A DNA stretch of 64,000 bases from Cyathus striatus (lineage: Eukaryota > Basidiomycota > Agaricomycetes > Agaricales > Nidulariaceae): NCBI GenBank assembly GCA_025738555.1, contig JAOVFP010000008.1, positions 1 through 64,000 on the forward strand, in the 5' to 3' direction. The first letter of the stretch is position 1, and the number at the start of each line of letters is the position of its first letter. Shown here in pieces: positions 53,090 through 64,000 of the stretch. The notes under the pieces are model-generated. The model was not told the origin of the DNA. It ran no database searches and saw only the letters and a list, made by a program, of their open reading frames with translations. Both the position numbers and the translations under genes were made by a program.

Positions 53090-56000
53090 TGCATATGTCC
53101 CAGAATTTGTTTGGAATAGCAGATGGAATGGTTTTTCTATTTTAATTTTGTGCTCATGCACAGGCTCTCACTGTTATATACCATTATACATGTACAAATA
53201 ATATCCTAACTCAGCTAGGATTCCCAGAGTGTTGATAGATGTTTAGTCTACAGTGGCAAATCTAAGTTCATGAGCAGTGACAACAGTATAAAGTCCATCT
53301 TCAATTTCTTCAACTATGTGTATACTTATGAGAACTCATTGACTGGTGCTGATTACTATGGAAAGTCTAACAACCACACTCAATTTCATCAAGTGAAATT
53401 GATTTCCGACATCTGGCATCATGGCTTTTCGCTTAGAATTATCTATTTCATAATGCTCACATAAGAATGTAATTCCATACTTACTATCTATAGATCAAAA
53501 ATTAAATATAAAACTATGTATTCGAGCTTAAAAGTTGAGAACTATAAAACAGACAAAGCAGCAGGAAACCAGGCTTACTTGACCAAGACATTGAAGATCA
53601 TATTATGTAATAGGCAAGATCACCCCTTGCGTGATGCGTCCATACATGTTTGACTTGCATCTCTGTCCTCCCACTACTCCCAGCTCTCCCTTTGTTCTTT
53701 ACCCCAAAATATACACCTTCATGCATCATTCCGAAAATTTACCCAACATTTAGGAGTATTTCGACATGTATGATGTCATATCTCTCCACCACTACCAGCA
53801 ACACTAAGAGGTTAGAGATGTTTACAACAGGGTGATAGTAGCTAGCTTATGTAATAATAACTACTTACTCCTAAAACAACGTAACGGGGTGGCAAGTTTG
53901 GAGGGAATTTCGCAGAAGATCGGTATTAAGGATGCTTCTGGGCAAAAGGGGGTAGAAGGGGGATGTATAGGGAGGTGGAGGATGGTCTAAGTGGTGGGTA
54001 GGTAACGTCTCTGGCTATGTATGAGGTAATACATGATACTCTAGGAGTTTGCAGCTCTTCTTGCTAGACTCAAATCAAATCACTTAATCAATAATCTTGG
54101 AGAGGTCACTTTAATTCACTACACTACATCAAGGTACTTTATAACAGAAGCTGCGTGGGGGATAGCTTAAGTCTACATGTCAAAACTTGTCTACTTTATA
54201 TACTGCTGGAAATATGGTGGCTGATGGTACTGTACAGGTGCTGGATAGGTACATCCAGGGTACTAGGGATTGTAAACTACATCACTGACAAGGGAAAGCC
54301 ATGTGCTCACAGAGTATGCTGGACAGGAGGTCGTGCATCTGTCATAGGGAGTTGCATGATGGGGAATATGGTGCCACACGTGTTCCTTCGGTCATGGCGG
54401 GATTGGCTATATGCAGATGTGCTAAGAATAGCTCAGGTGTCGATCAGGGTTCAGGGTTCATCACTTAATCTAGCCATGTTATTGCTTTGCCAGTTACTCT
54501 GAGAGAAGTTGATCGGTTGACTTGGGGCTTTGGGACTTGCTGAGGCACTTAGTGAGGTGCTTCATCATTGCTTGCTTCACTTGGATACTGATCGCATTTT
54601 TATCACGTGACCTTCGGACATCACTAGATGCATTCTGGCTGTTATCCATTTAGTCACTGAGTTTTAGCGTCATTATTATCTCTCCACTTCTGTATTCAGT
54701 ACTACCTTAGGCTTTATATTAATAATACCCTTGGTAAGTGTACTTTGTAGTACTATAACTGGCAGCTCGGGTCTCGACTCCAATCCTATTATCTAACTCA
54801 TGTTTGTTACCATTTGGTGAGTACTTGTTTACATAATAGAAAAGCTAAAATCAATTGCTATAGGTAGTGTAGGCCCGTCAGGCATCTCAACACAACTTGA
54901 AGACCCTGGACTAGACAGTAGTAACACGATGTGTTCCCTCAAAATTCTTGACTTTCTAGTTTACTTTCCATTCTTTCATCGCACATAAAACCTTGTATTT
55001 TTTTACTTTTCAGATCCCCTGTATGGAATGGACACTGGGTATTTTTATATGGCATATGGATAAGCCTTTATACCATGCCAAATATCAAAGTTTATTCAAG
55101 ATACAGCTTAAAATTAAAAGGAATAAAGACATGTACCTATCACATCCGAGTGAGAAGTTATACTAATTCATCTTTACCTCAAATAAGTCAACTTTTAAAT
55201 AAGTCAACACTCAAGTCTGTGCACTCATATACACAGTCAAAAAAATGACATGCTAATGAGGTGAAAGGTCATTTGGGTGTACCTAATGAAGAATAAAATA
55301 AGCAAGTTCTAGAGATGTCCATCTGACTTGGGTGTCCTGATGTGAAGGGAGCGAATTTAGTGAAGAGAATGAGACTCATGAACATAACAAGTGAGATAGA
55401 ACTTCTTCTGAACGATGTTCCGAAGTGACAGCGACAAAAGAACATAGTTGAGAACAACAATAGTGTCCTTGAGTGTGAGAGTGAATATAGCTTTAAATAT
55501 TGGAAAACTTGAGTAGGAAAGTCCAGCGAGTTGAGGTTTTCGAGGAGACAAGTGTTTTCTTGTCAACCAAGTTCAAAGACTGGTGTCATTTCCAATGTCA
55601 GAGCTATTTTGAGAGCTCAGAGTGTCGCAAGATTTGCGTATGGTGTCAGAACAGTGCCCACTGGAGTACATTTTGAGGAAAGTAAGATGAGAGCGAGCAA
55701 GGGCAGTATGATATTGAGCATCTTGAGACATTGAATAACTCCGAATTTGTAGTACAGGCATATTGCCTGCTCTACAACGTGCTCAGTCTGTTATATCACA
55801 TCTAAAAATCTGCACTCATCACATGGTGATGTCTGAATCACTATACTACAGGAAGACAATTGTCTTTCTTATTATAACAGATCTAGGCATACTTTTGAAC
55901 ATCCACTTAAATCTATTTTCATATAAATCTCAGACTCTCGCAAATGTGGGGTAGGAATGCTAAAAATTTTAAAAAACTTTTATTTACTATTTAAAATGCA

Positions 56001-56874
56001 ATGTAAAAGCAATGTTGAAGCAAAAGTGTGTAACTAATTGTGGCCAATATAGATATGGGTTTTCACAGACCATTACATAAGCACTAACTGAAGAGCTAGA
56101 GAAGCCGACCATTGGAACACAATTTCATTTGATGGGATTGAGTGTGGTTGTTAGGCTTTCCATAGATTCCTGAAGCGCTGAAGCATCAATAAACCATCAA
56201 ATTTAAACCAGAAGCCAGTCGACGAATCAACAATTTCAACTGCCAATCAGGAACTGACGGACTAATACATGCTAGCTTGACTTATTTTGCTTCTGTCTGA
56301 GAACTGTTTCTAATGATTCTCTCACACTATGACACACTACACTGCACAAAAGAATGCCAAATCGCTCAACTAATCTTCTTGATTCATAAGTTTGATACTT
56401 TAGTGATAGAGCCTATAGGGGTTTGTATAATCACTGAGCTGCTCGACTACTGCATCCGTGCAACAGCATTAATCATGCACGAGCAAGCATCTTGATAGAT
56501 GGACTCACAAGACTCTGGTGTGATAGAGCAGGCATGGTGCAGATTGGCTGATCGCTGAACAACCCCCACATGATCATGATACGAACCCCAGCAGTGTATA
56601 ATTACCAGGTGGTCGACAATGGAGCAGTAAACAGAGTTCATACTTATCATGTCCAGGTCTAATCTCATTACAATTCCTTTATATACATGACAAATTCATT
56701 CTTATATATATATAAGCAGAACTGTTTTGAAGGATTTCAGACACTTGAGCACAGTACATGCTAAATTTGCATCGAAGCTGTATCACCCTAACAAAATTTG
56801 ATACCAACCCACTGACCCCAGGCTCGCAATAACATATATAAGATGATAGTGACTATTTAGCCTTCAACAAGATC
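53090..56874. other. No recognisable gene
   Basis: About 3.8 kb of AT-rich DNA. Open frames at 53,270-53,464, 54,155-54,502 and 55,531-55,734 were read and match nothing I know. CpG frequency recovers slightly after 53.6 kb. Could contain fragments of a mobile element too decayed to name. Confidence 0.35.
56325..56410 (+). repeat. Repeat flanking the membrane-protein gene, copy 1
   Basis: CACTACACTGCACAAAAGAA and CTCAACTAATCTTCTTGATT correspond to the two tandem copies at 58,603-58,825 on the other side of the gene. Confidence 0.6.
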
Positions 56875-58444
56875 ATGGACAACTCCCCTAGCCCAACATA
56901 TCTTATCCTAGTTTTAAAGCACCTGCAAATCTTCAATGTGCATCCATTTGTTATATCAAAAAGTATTATCTGAATCCATTCTTTCAAGTATGTGCAAGGC
57001 AAGCCTACTACCTATCTAGAATAAATTCAACTGCTAAGATTGATTAACAGTTTCCAGTCTTTCTTTTCTTGTGAGCTGCATATAATACATTGTCGTTTGA
57101 TGCTGACGGATAGCAGCTATATGAGTACTTCATTACTCTTGACCTCGAAATTAAATATATCTGGAATGCCTGTTGGACATATATAAAGATAATATATCTA
57201 ATGACGAGGTACCTCCCATTCGTCGACACTTCTCTAGTCCTCTTCAGTTGGTCGTATCTTCCAATGATTCATCCAAAGTTCTAATTCTTAATATATTAGA
57301 ACAGCTATATCCACACCTCTCGGCTAACAATTGCCACAATCTCTTCAGCGTCATCGTGTGTAAGTCTATACCCTGTATACATAACTACACTAATTCCGTA
57401 TTAGGGCTTTTTACAATTGGAATGAGCATCGCAGAAGGTAAAGTAGTGACTATGAGTCAATTCGATAGATAAGAACTAAAGAAATACTGTTACAGTAATC
57501 TTCACAGTTCGTGTCTGGGCAGTTTGGGGAAAAAGTAAATGGTCAACATTTTTCCTGCCAATATTTTATCTCGCATGCTGGACGCCTGGATATGTTATAG
57601 TAGGGAGAGCTATAATTACAGTAAAGTGTGAGTCCTTCATACCACTACTTGACACAATTTTAATTTGTATATAGTCAGCATTCAGAATCTTACTCCAAGA
57701 GGTTGTTTAATGTCAAACGAAGTCAATAATCTCATAATCTCTTCTGCGTGGGCAATTCTTTTTGCATATGACATGGGTAAAACGTTCAAATTTTGTTTCA
57801 ATTCAGATATTTATATAACTCAACTGAACAGTGATATTGATCCTCATGCTCGTTCCGGCAGTTAATACTTGTAGGCTTAACTACTCGTTCTACAGTGATC
57901 TGCCTTTCTATTGATATCTAATAGTTAGATGTAACAGTATGTCACAACTGACGAGGGTCGTGTACAGGGATGGTACAAATTTCTTTTATGCTGTTCTCCC
58001 TGTTGTTCTAATATTCATCCACAAAAGGAATTATCTATTACATATTTTTATTCGGTAAGTAAAGATTTGTCACATGTAGCGGCATATCTCATAATTCATT
58101 ATGCTATCATCAGTTGTATCCTTAGCAAATGTACTCACCGGTCTTACATTGAGTGTAGTATGATTTCCTACATTTACAAAACTATTACTAACAATAACTT
58201 CAAATAGTCAGACTACATCGAAATTGTTGTGCTGTAGGTATATCTTAATATTCAGGCTGTTTTCTAAATAAAAGCTTCGAATGATAACTGATGATATTCT
58301 TTTGGTAGAATGGGACAGGTCATTCATGCAAGTTTGGCTTGTAGGGTAGTTGTCCATTTACGTGAAGTAGGAGAATGTCAACTAAACGAAGATGAACTTT
58401 TCACTGCTGTCACTCATCAAATCAGATTTGCCAGTTTACCATAG
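56875..58444 (+). CDS. DUF6533-type seven-helix membrane protein
   Basis: Multi-exon gene with very short exons. Exon 2 (57114-57246) reads QLYEYFITLDLEIKYIWNAC, the DUF6533 signature, then MTRYLPFVDTSLVLF. Exons 57300-57359, 57405-57437, 57496-57625 and 57679-57776 follow in phase: HLSANNCHNLFSVIVW, FTIGMSIAEVIFTVRVWAVW, LPIFYLACWTPGYVIVGRAI, IQNLTPRGCLMSNEVNN and SSAWAILFAYDM. Later pieces are LTRVVYRDGTNFFYAVLPVV (about 57,945), SLANVLTGL (58,125) and MGQVIHASLACRVVVHLREV, ending at a TAG at 58,442-58,444. Several hydrophobic helices are evident. The first exon (ATG at 56,875, MDNSPSPTYLILVLKHL) and the joins after 57,776 are uncertain. The family is common in mushrooms and its function is unknown. 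It sits in repeat-rich, partly CpG-depleted DNA. Confidence 0.75.
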
Positions 58445-58602
58445 TATACAGGATGTGTTCCTACTCTCACCAGAAAGCCTACTAGACATATGGGAATAAT
58501 ATCATGCAAATAAAGGCTATCGAGTTTCCTCACGCTCACGCATTCTGCAAATCTTTACAATAAATCACCAGTTGGCACCTTGCAAATACAAGATATCTAA
58601 TG

Positions 58603-58825
58603 TTGCAAAGCATTACCTATGACGATCTACTGCACTGCATAAAAACATGTCAACATTCACTCAACTAATGTAATCTTCTCTATTCACAAGACTTTAGTTT
58701 AATAGATTGGTGGTTAAGGTGGGGTTGCATGCAAAGCATTTACCTACGATAATCTACTGCACTGCAGAAACAATGGCAACTACTGCTCAACCAATCTTCT
58801 TGATTTACAAGTGTGATTGATTAGT
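58603..58825 (+). repeat. Tandem pair of about 110-125 bp, copies 2 and 3
   Basis: GCAAAGCATTACCTATGACG..TCTACTGCACTGCA is repeated as GCAAAGCATTTACCTACGAT..TCTACTGCACTGCA, each ending in a TTCACAAG or TTTACAAG block. Confidence 0.7.
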
Positions 58826-59083
58826 GATGAACTGCATAATCTCACATAAACAGTCGCTTACTTGTCCAAAGTCTGTAAATAGTCGGATATTAATCTGACG
58901 AGTAGCGTGTACTGGAACCGCATGCCTGCCCCTTCGCATCAACGCTCAGTCAGCGCTTTACAACCTTGGCTAAGGCAGAGTTTAGGCTACTCGCAGACTC
59001 GCATCTGTTCTCCGCTCTCCCTCCCTTGTCAATGTCATGCATTCATATAATGTATGTCCTGTGTGCTCGTCATCGTTTTATAT

Positions 59084-59650
59084 CACTCCGTGCATGCCTC
59101 GATATTTCAATGTGAAATAGCTTTGAAATATCATGGAAATATTCTTTTTATTACATCATTATTTCGCTTTGTAATACTCATACAATTCACATATAATATT
59201 TCTCATATATTTGAAAGTCACAACAACAAGGAAATATTAAAACCCAGATCTCTATTTTCTTTCAAATCCTTTATTCAAAATTTCAATGGTTTTGACAACT
59301 GTGACAACTGCAATGACTGTGACAACTGTGACAACTGTGACAACTGTAACACTGTGGGACAACTGCGACATGTGTGACAACTGTGACGACTGCGTGCATG
59401 AAAGCGTGACACACAAGTGTGATGACTGTGACATATGTCACAGTGCCACTAAGATCTTGCTAAGATCTCTTAGATAAGAACCTTGTGATACATGTATGTC
59501 ACAAAGATGAGACAATGGTAGACAAAGCTCATTGTGACTACTCAGTGTGACAAATAAATATTTCTTTGTTATTTCATAGATGAAAAACTGTTGAAATTTT
59601 GAATAAAGGATTTGAAAGAAAATAGGGATCTGGGTTTTAATATTTCTTTG
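59084..59650. mobile_element. Foldback element copy 2, truncated and CpG-decayed
   Basis: Left arm 59,084-59,294 starts CACTCCGTGCATGCCTCG and stops inside the arm. A shortened satellite core follows to about 59,420. The right arm (59,421-59,650) runs outward and is cut off about 150 bp before its end. CG sites of the first copy are TG or CA here (AACGTG to AATGTG, TATCGTGG to TATCATGG, CCGGATCC to CCAGATCT). Confidence 0.85.
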
Positions 59651-59900
59651 AGAGGAAACTCAGCATATTGTTGAATACAGCTGAGCATGCTGCCAGAATG
59701 CTTGCATATACTTTGAATTGCACTGGTGGGGCGCAGATTATCAGATTGCTGTCTGCAAATCAGAGAGATCTGCTGCAGATTGGTTTGGGTTCATCTTTTG
59801 AGGGGGAAGAGGAAGAGGGGTAGGGATGGGGAGAGAAGGTGGTGGGTGTGCTAACACTGCTGGGAATGAATGAGCTGTAGTGAGCAGATCCAGCTAATAT
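59651..59900 (-). pseudogene. Decayed BTB exon 1 fragment
   Basis: Matches 39,866-40,080 of the intact BTB gene (GTTGAATACAGCTGAGC, CATATACTTTGAATTGCAC). CG-to-TG/CA changes include ATATCG to ATATTG and CACCGGTGG to CACTGGTGG. It is joined directly to the truncated foldback arm. Confidence 0.8.
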
Positions 59901-62340
59901 GTCACAAAAGTCTAGTTTACCAGCCAATGCATTAGGGGGCATTGTAAGGGCTTACAGCAAAGTCTGACCTACCAGGCAAGTTGTGCAACACATAATCATA
60001 GGATGTATTATAAGCTATGGCTGAGAGCCTTATAATGCAATATAGGCAGTCCAGGTATGTAATTGGCTTGTAAGAATTACCATGCAGTCTTACAAGAAAA
60101 TCCACCCCATCATATCACTTATAATGGAGCATAACAGATAATTCAGACAAATAAGCAAAGTCATTACTGAATGTTTTAAATGAAAGGATATTCATATATT
60201 TCTAGAAGGAATGACATCATCATATAGTGTATACTAATGTTAACAGGCAGTCCTATGTTATAAACATGCACAGAATGTAGCTGGGACAATTAGTATGGTT
60301 AGCATTATGACTTAACAATACATTTGACTTACTTTGACTTACCTTTATCTTACTCTTACTCACTCCTTACCTTGGGGCTTGAAGCCACAAAAGCAAGCAA
60401 TCATGCAGCATTTTTATACCTCTCAGAGAAGTAGTTTAGTCAGCCTGCACCAGATCTTGCACAGCCTCAGCACAGACCACCCCAAGTTCCAGAACTGAGT
60501 ATGGCCTCATCCAGACTAAGCCAGACAGGCCCACATTTCACCCACACCCCCACCTGTCACCTCATGCAACCTGGAAATTGTCACTGATCTTGTCACTAAT
60601 TTATTTCTTGAGATGTATAGATTTTATTATATTTGTTATATAAATCGCAAAATGTGTTCATTGAGTGTGCTACAGCACAGAAAGTGTATAGTATACACTA
60701 CATGTACCAATATTAGAAGTTATTTTTTTGCATCTATTGCAAGATCCTATAATAAATGCACAATATTGAAGCTGCCTTGAAATATGTACTTAATATTTAG
60801 AGCACATTACAATCAATTGTATCATGCTCATATTTCACATAAGGCCTTGGGTGCCAGTCAGCTTTTTACAATGGCTTGTAAGCACATTATAAAGTCTTTG
60901 CTATGGTCTTAAAATCATCTCACAATATATTTTGGTGAGAATAAAGGCTTAAGACCTTACAATGTAAATTCAATTTTCATGACATATCAGCAGGATTGCT
61001 GATGCTCACTCTGGCTTGATTTTTTTTCAAATGCTTGATTCAATCAAGCCCAGTCAAGCCAAGTGAGTCTCATATCAACCTGATAAAATAAATATAGGTG
61101 ACCTCTTTCATTGCTACTTTACAGGTACAATATTCAAAACCTTCGAGTAAAATCAAGCAAAATCAAGTAATATGAAGCCAAATTGAGCCATACAGAGTAC
61201 TCTATGGCTACTGTCACTCGATTTCTCTCCCTATTGTAAATTGAGCGCTATCGAACATCAACAAGCCTCCTCAAGCTCCTGCAGCTCCCTTTCCCTCCCT
61301 TGATTGCTCTGTTCCCCCCTCCCCACTTCAACCACTCCATTCCTTTCTCTCGTCATCTCCCCACCCTCTCACCACCCACTACTGTCGCCCACACTAAAAC
61401 ATATTGGGCTCGATAAAAGTTGCACCAAAGTCCTAATAACATAAATACTTAGGGGATATAATGAACATAGCAATAAAATTCAACTTATGCATGCACAATA
61501 AGCCAAGCATTGCATCACAGACAGTCATAGAGAAAGGAATGTTAACTGGGACAAACGAGTAAGGAACAGCGCAAATGAAATAGATCAAATGAACCTTATC
61601 TTCATCACAGTCAACTCGAGGAGCGGTACATATTTTGAGACTAGTAAGCCACAATGGTGATTAAACTCTTGAGGGAGCATACCTCAGCATCATTAGACCA
61701 TGAACACCACATAAATGCACTCTGCTACATTGAAATGTACTCGAAAAATTGATATATATTAGTGCAGTAAACCAAACCAAGAGCTGTGTTGGCCCATATT
61801 GAGCATCTGATTTGAAGCTTGCAGTGCTTAACATGATATGCCACTACCTACTCTCATAGTGGATGCATGATAATGAGAGGGACCAGACCCAGTGAAAAGG
61901 AACAAGATGTGAAGAGATTAAGGGAGGGGAGGGAGTAAGGAAGGGGAGGGAGTAAGGGAGGGAAGGGAGTAAGGGAGGGAAGGGAGGGGGAGGGAGGAAA
62001 GTGGAAAGCGGGAAGGTGGAAGAGGTGGAAGAGAAGTGCGAAATGTGCACAGACCAGAGAGGGTGTTTGGCAAGACAAATAAAAGATGCCTCGGCTAGAC
62101 TCCAGAAACTAAAGTACATAGTTTCACTTGAGTTTGATGTATATGTTGCATGTTGCCCAGTAGAGTTCATAAGCTTTACCTGAGAATAAGAGTAAGGTAA
62201 GCTGGAAATTTGTGGATGTCAGAGACAACATAATTTCGAATTCAAGACAAATTCAAGGCCTGACACCAACTCTTGTACATAAAAGTATACACTTGCGGCT
62301 CGACAGCACTTGATTAGCTTTATTCGGCTCACTCACGCTC
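59901..62340. other. CpG-poor decayed DNA, no gene recognised
   Basis: About 2.4 kb separating the two decayed BTB-derived segments. Contains AAATCAAG-type direct repeats near 61,020-61,190 and a purine-rich tract at 61,905-62,030. Short open frames at 61,433-61,654 and 61,844-62,170 have no domain. Confidence 0.4.
61905..62030 (+). repeat. GGGAGGGAGTAAGGGAGGGA purine tract
   Basis: A run of GGGAGGGAGTAA units with repeated GGG triplets, a pattern compatible with G-quadruplex formation on the plus strand. Confidence 0.65.
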
Positions 62341-62590
62341 ATTCTCACTAGACCAACTTTTCACTGGGACTGAAAAGCAGGTTGACATTGAGGTAAAAAA
62401 AAAAAAAAAAAATGGCAGGGTCTGAATGAATGAATCTGATTCAGAACGATCAATGGAACATCTTGACTGCTTCCCACAGCACACAACACAGCTGATCTCC
62501 ACTTTTGGTTTATATCTTGATCAATTGATGCCGCACCGGTTATGATATGCACTTTATAAGCTGGTTGAGGCCAACACTTTGATACAATAG
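62340..62590 (+). pseudogene. Decayed copy of the BTB upstream region
   Basis: GGCAGGGTCTGAATGAATGA, GCATCTTGACTGC-type and GCCGCACCGGTTATGAT blocks match 40,260-40,430 upstream of the BTB gene, with CCACGGCAC to CCACAGCAC and similar CG losses. Order and orientation relative to the exon 1 copy at 59.65 kb are as in the source, but 2.4 kb now lies between. Confidence 0.75.
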
Positions 62591-63890
62591 GGGGGGGGAG
62601 GAGGGCTGGATGTTGTGGCAGTGATGCTGTTCCTGCCAGCACCGTTGTTGTCTTGTTGCAGGGAGGAGGGAAGAGGGGGGTGGATGATAGGGTGTCATCA
62701 TCATTATAATGCAGAGGAGGTGAGGAGAGAGGGTGAATGCCACAGTGCCAATGTAGCTGTCTACAAAGTGTAGATGATGCTGTGGGACATGGGTTAGCTG
62801 GTGGGACTTGAGCTGAGGAATATTACTTACCAGGATTTGAGGACGAGCTGGAGGAGGTGAGAGAGGTGGGAGATGCAGGTGGTGATGGTTGACGTGGCAT
62901 CGACAATGTTGTGAAGGCAATAGGATTGTCACTGTCATGTCCTTTCATGGTGCAGGGGGGGAGGGGAAAGAGAGCTGGATATCATAGCATCAATGATGTT
63001 CTTGCCAGCAGTGTCATTGTCTCTGTGACACAGGGAGTATAAGGGAGGAGGGGCCAATATAGGTGAGACCAGCTTGATGGGGGGGGGGATGTTGAATTGA
63101 GGTAGGTGAGGTAGTGGGTCCTACATTGATGATGCTGTGGGGATAGAGGTTGTGGACATTAAAGAGGATGAGGGTGGAGCTGGGGGGGCTTACCTGGTAA
63201 CAGCACATAGGCGACATGGCTAGAGTGAGGAGGGGGATGAGGAAGAGAACCCTAAGGCAAGGGTGGAAGAAGACGTTCCCCCCCATCACTTGCAAGATGA
63301 GGGGTGAGAAGATGCTTGCCCTTGTCACTTGCAAGATGAGGGTCAAAGGGCAAGAGGAGAGAGGGGGGGGGAAGGAGAGAGAGGGGGGGAAGGAGGGATG
63401 TGACAAGATGTCTTTGTCACTTGCAAGACAGGAGGGGGGGGAGCAAGGGAGTATTGACAATGTGGCATCAATACTATTCTTGTAAGTGGTGTTGTGGTTG
63501 TCACATCATGGGAAGAGGGGGACGGATGACAGGGCATTGTCATCATTATGACGCAGGGGGCATGGAGGAGAGGAGGCTGGCTGCTGACATGTCTATGATT
63601 TGTAGACAACACTGTGAGATGTGAGTTAACAGGAGACTCAAGATAAGGGAGGAATTAGCATACATGGCTTCAATGTATGCTTTGAGAGCGTCTTGGGGGT
63701 GATGCCCTATGTGGTGCCAATGACAGGGTGGAAGCAGCAGGGAGGGAGGGACAGGACAGCATGACACCTGTCTTCATCACTTGCATAATGAAGGGAGGGG
63801 AGGGAATGGATGGAGGGGGAGAACGAAATGTCATTCATTGTTTGTCATTGTGAGCATGAAGCTTGAGAGTGACAAGGAGGGGAGAGCTGG
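62590..63890. repeat. Purine-rich decayed minisatellite
   Basis: Recurring GGGGGGGAGGAGGG, GACAATGTTG, TGCCAGCA and CACTTGCAAGATGAGGG blocks on a scale of 100-300 bp. It is the reverse complement of the family at 48.06-48.79 kb. Open frames in both directions here are low complexity. Confidence 0.6.
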
Positions 63891-63975
63891 AGGAGGAAAG
63901 AGGAAAGAGGGAAGAGGGAAGAGGGAAGAGGGAAGAGGGAAGAGGGAAGAGGGAAGAGGGAAGAGGGAAGAGGGA
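63890..63975 (+). repeat. GAAGAGG heptamer microsatellite
   Basis: About eleven tandem copies of AGAGGGA/AGAGGAA, a 7-bp unit, near the right end of the window. Confidence 0.9.
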
Positions 63976-64000
63976 GAGTAATGCATTTGTTGTCAATGTT

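Larger units (their letters stand above)
45540..53090. repeat. CpG-depleted block of decayed repeats
   Basis: Sequence related to the 40.9-43.2 kb array is recognisable near 46,375-46,500, 46,930-47,180, 47,195-47,340, 47,380-47,540, 50,230-50,420 and 52,780-53,020. Former CG sites read TG or CA: GAACCAAGGTTTGAACTTTA for GAACCAAGGTTCGAACTT, and CTATGCAGGC for CTACGCGGGC. From 46,498 to 48,798 I found no CG dinucleotide at all. No gene is recognisable in this block. Confidence 0.8.

Noticed and set aside
54155..54502. Open frame of 115 codons with hydrophobic segments
   Set aside because: No family resemblance, no splice signals in support, and it lies in decayed repeat-rich DNA.
1..64000. 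Telomere-linked RecQ helicase gene, retrotransposon polyprotein, rRNA
   Set aside because: I looked for helicase, reverse transcriptase, integrase and transposase motifs and for rRNA sequence and saw none.

Overview
The window is a chromosome end of a filamentous basidiomycete, most likely a mushroom-forming agaricomycete. It begins with eight CTAACC telomere units at base 1. Genes carry many short introns of about 50-60 nt, and the families present are typical of that group: a class I hydrophobin, two F-box proteins, a FunK1 kinase, a BTB protein, a vWA protein, a DUF6533-like seven-helix membrane protein, a clathrin adaptor AP-1 mu chain and a secreted ricin-B-fold lectin. Many exons are short, so several genes below were assembled by splicing exons by eye.

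Bases 1-1,100 are telomere plus subtelomeric repeats. Bases 1,300-5,000 hold two converging dead genes: a GH5 exo-beta-1,3-glucanase in which three conserved Trp codons have become TAG, and a phosphate permease broken by stops, a frameshift and swollen introns. Bases 5,600-31,000 are the genic part: hydrophobin, lectin-like gene, a 12-exon secreted Arg-Gly repeat protein whose exons are the repeat units, an NFKBIL1-like protein, a membrane-anchored protein, a vWA protein, AP-1 mu, two F-box paralogues tail to tail, and a FunK1 kinase with an altered catalytic motif.

From about 31 kb the sequence is dominated by repeats and segmental duplications around one intact BTB gene (38,227-40,161). A foldback element with 391-bp arms, CACTG ends and a possible TCA target duplication lies at 32,223-33,523. 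It is followed by an ordered array of tRNA-like units with recognisable pol III A and B boxes, present in three copies and interleaved with broken BTB copies. A second tRNA-related family is arrayed at 40.9-43.2 kb. Beyond 45.5 kb the same families reappear as decayed copies that have lost nearly all CpG; I found no CG dinucleotide between 46,498 and 48,798. One recognisable membrane-protein gene sits at 56.9-58.4 kb inside this decayed zone.

The genes do not form one pathway. The most unusual items are the exon-modular Arg-Gly secreted protein, the foldback element with its satellite core, the tRNA-like array (including a type without room for an anticodon arm), and the contrast between CpG-rich and CpG-depleted copies of the same repeats. 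All calls are from reading the sequence; no database search was run.
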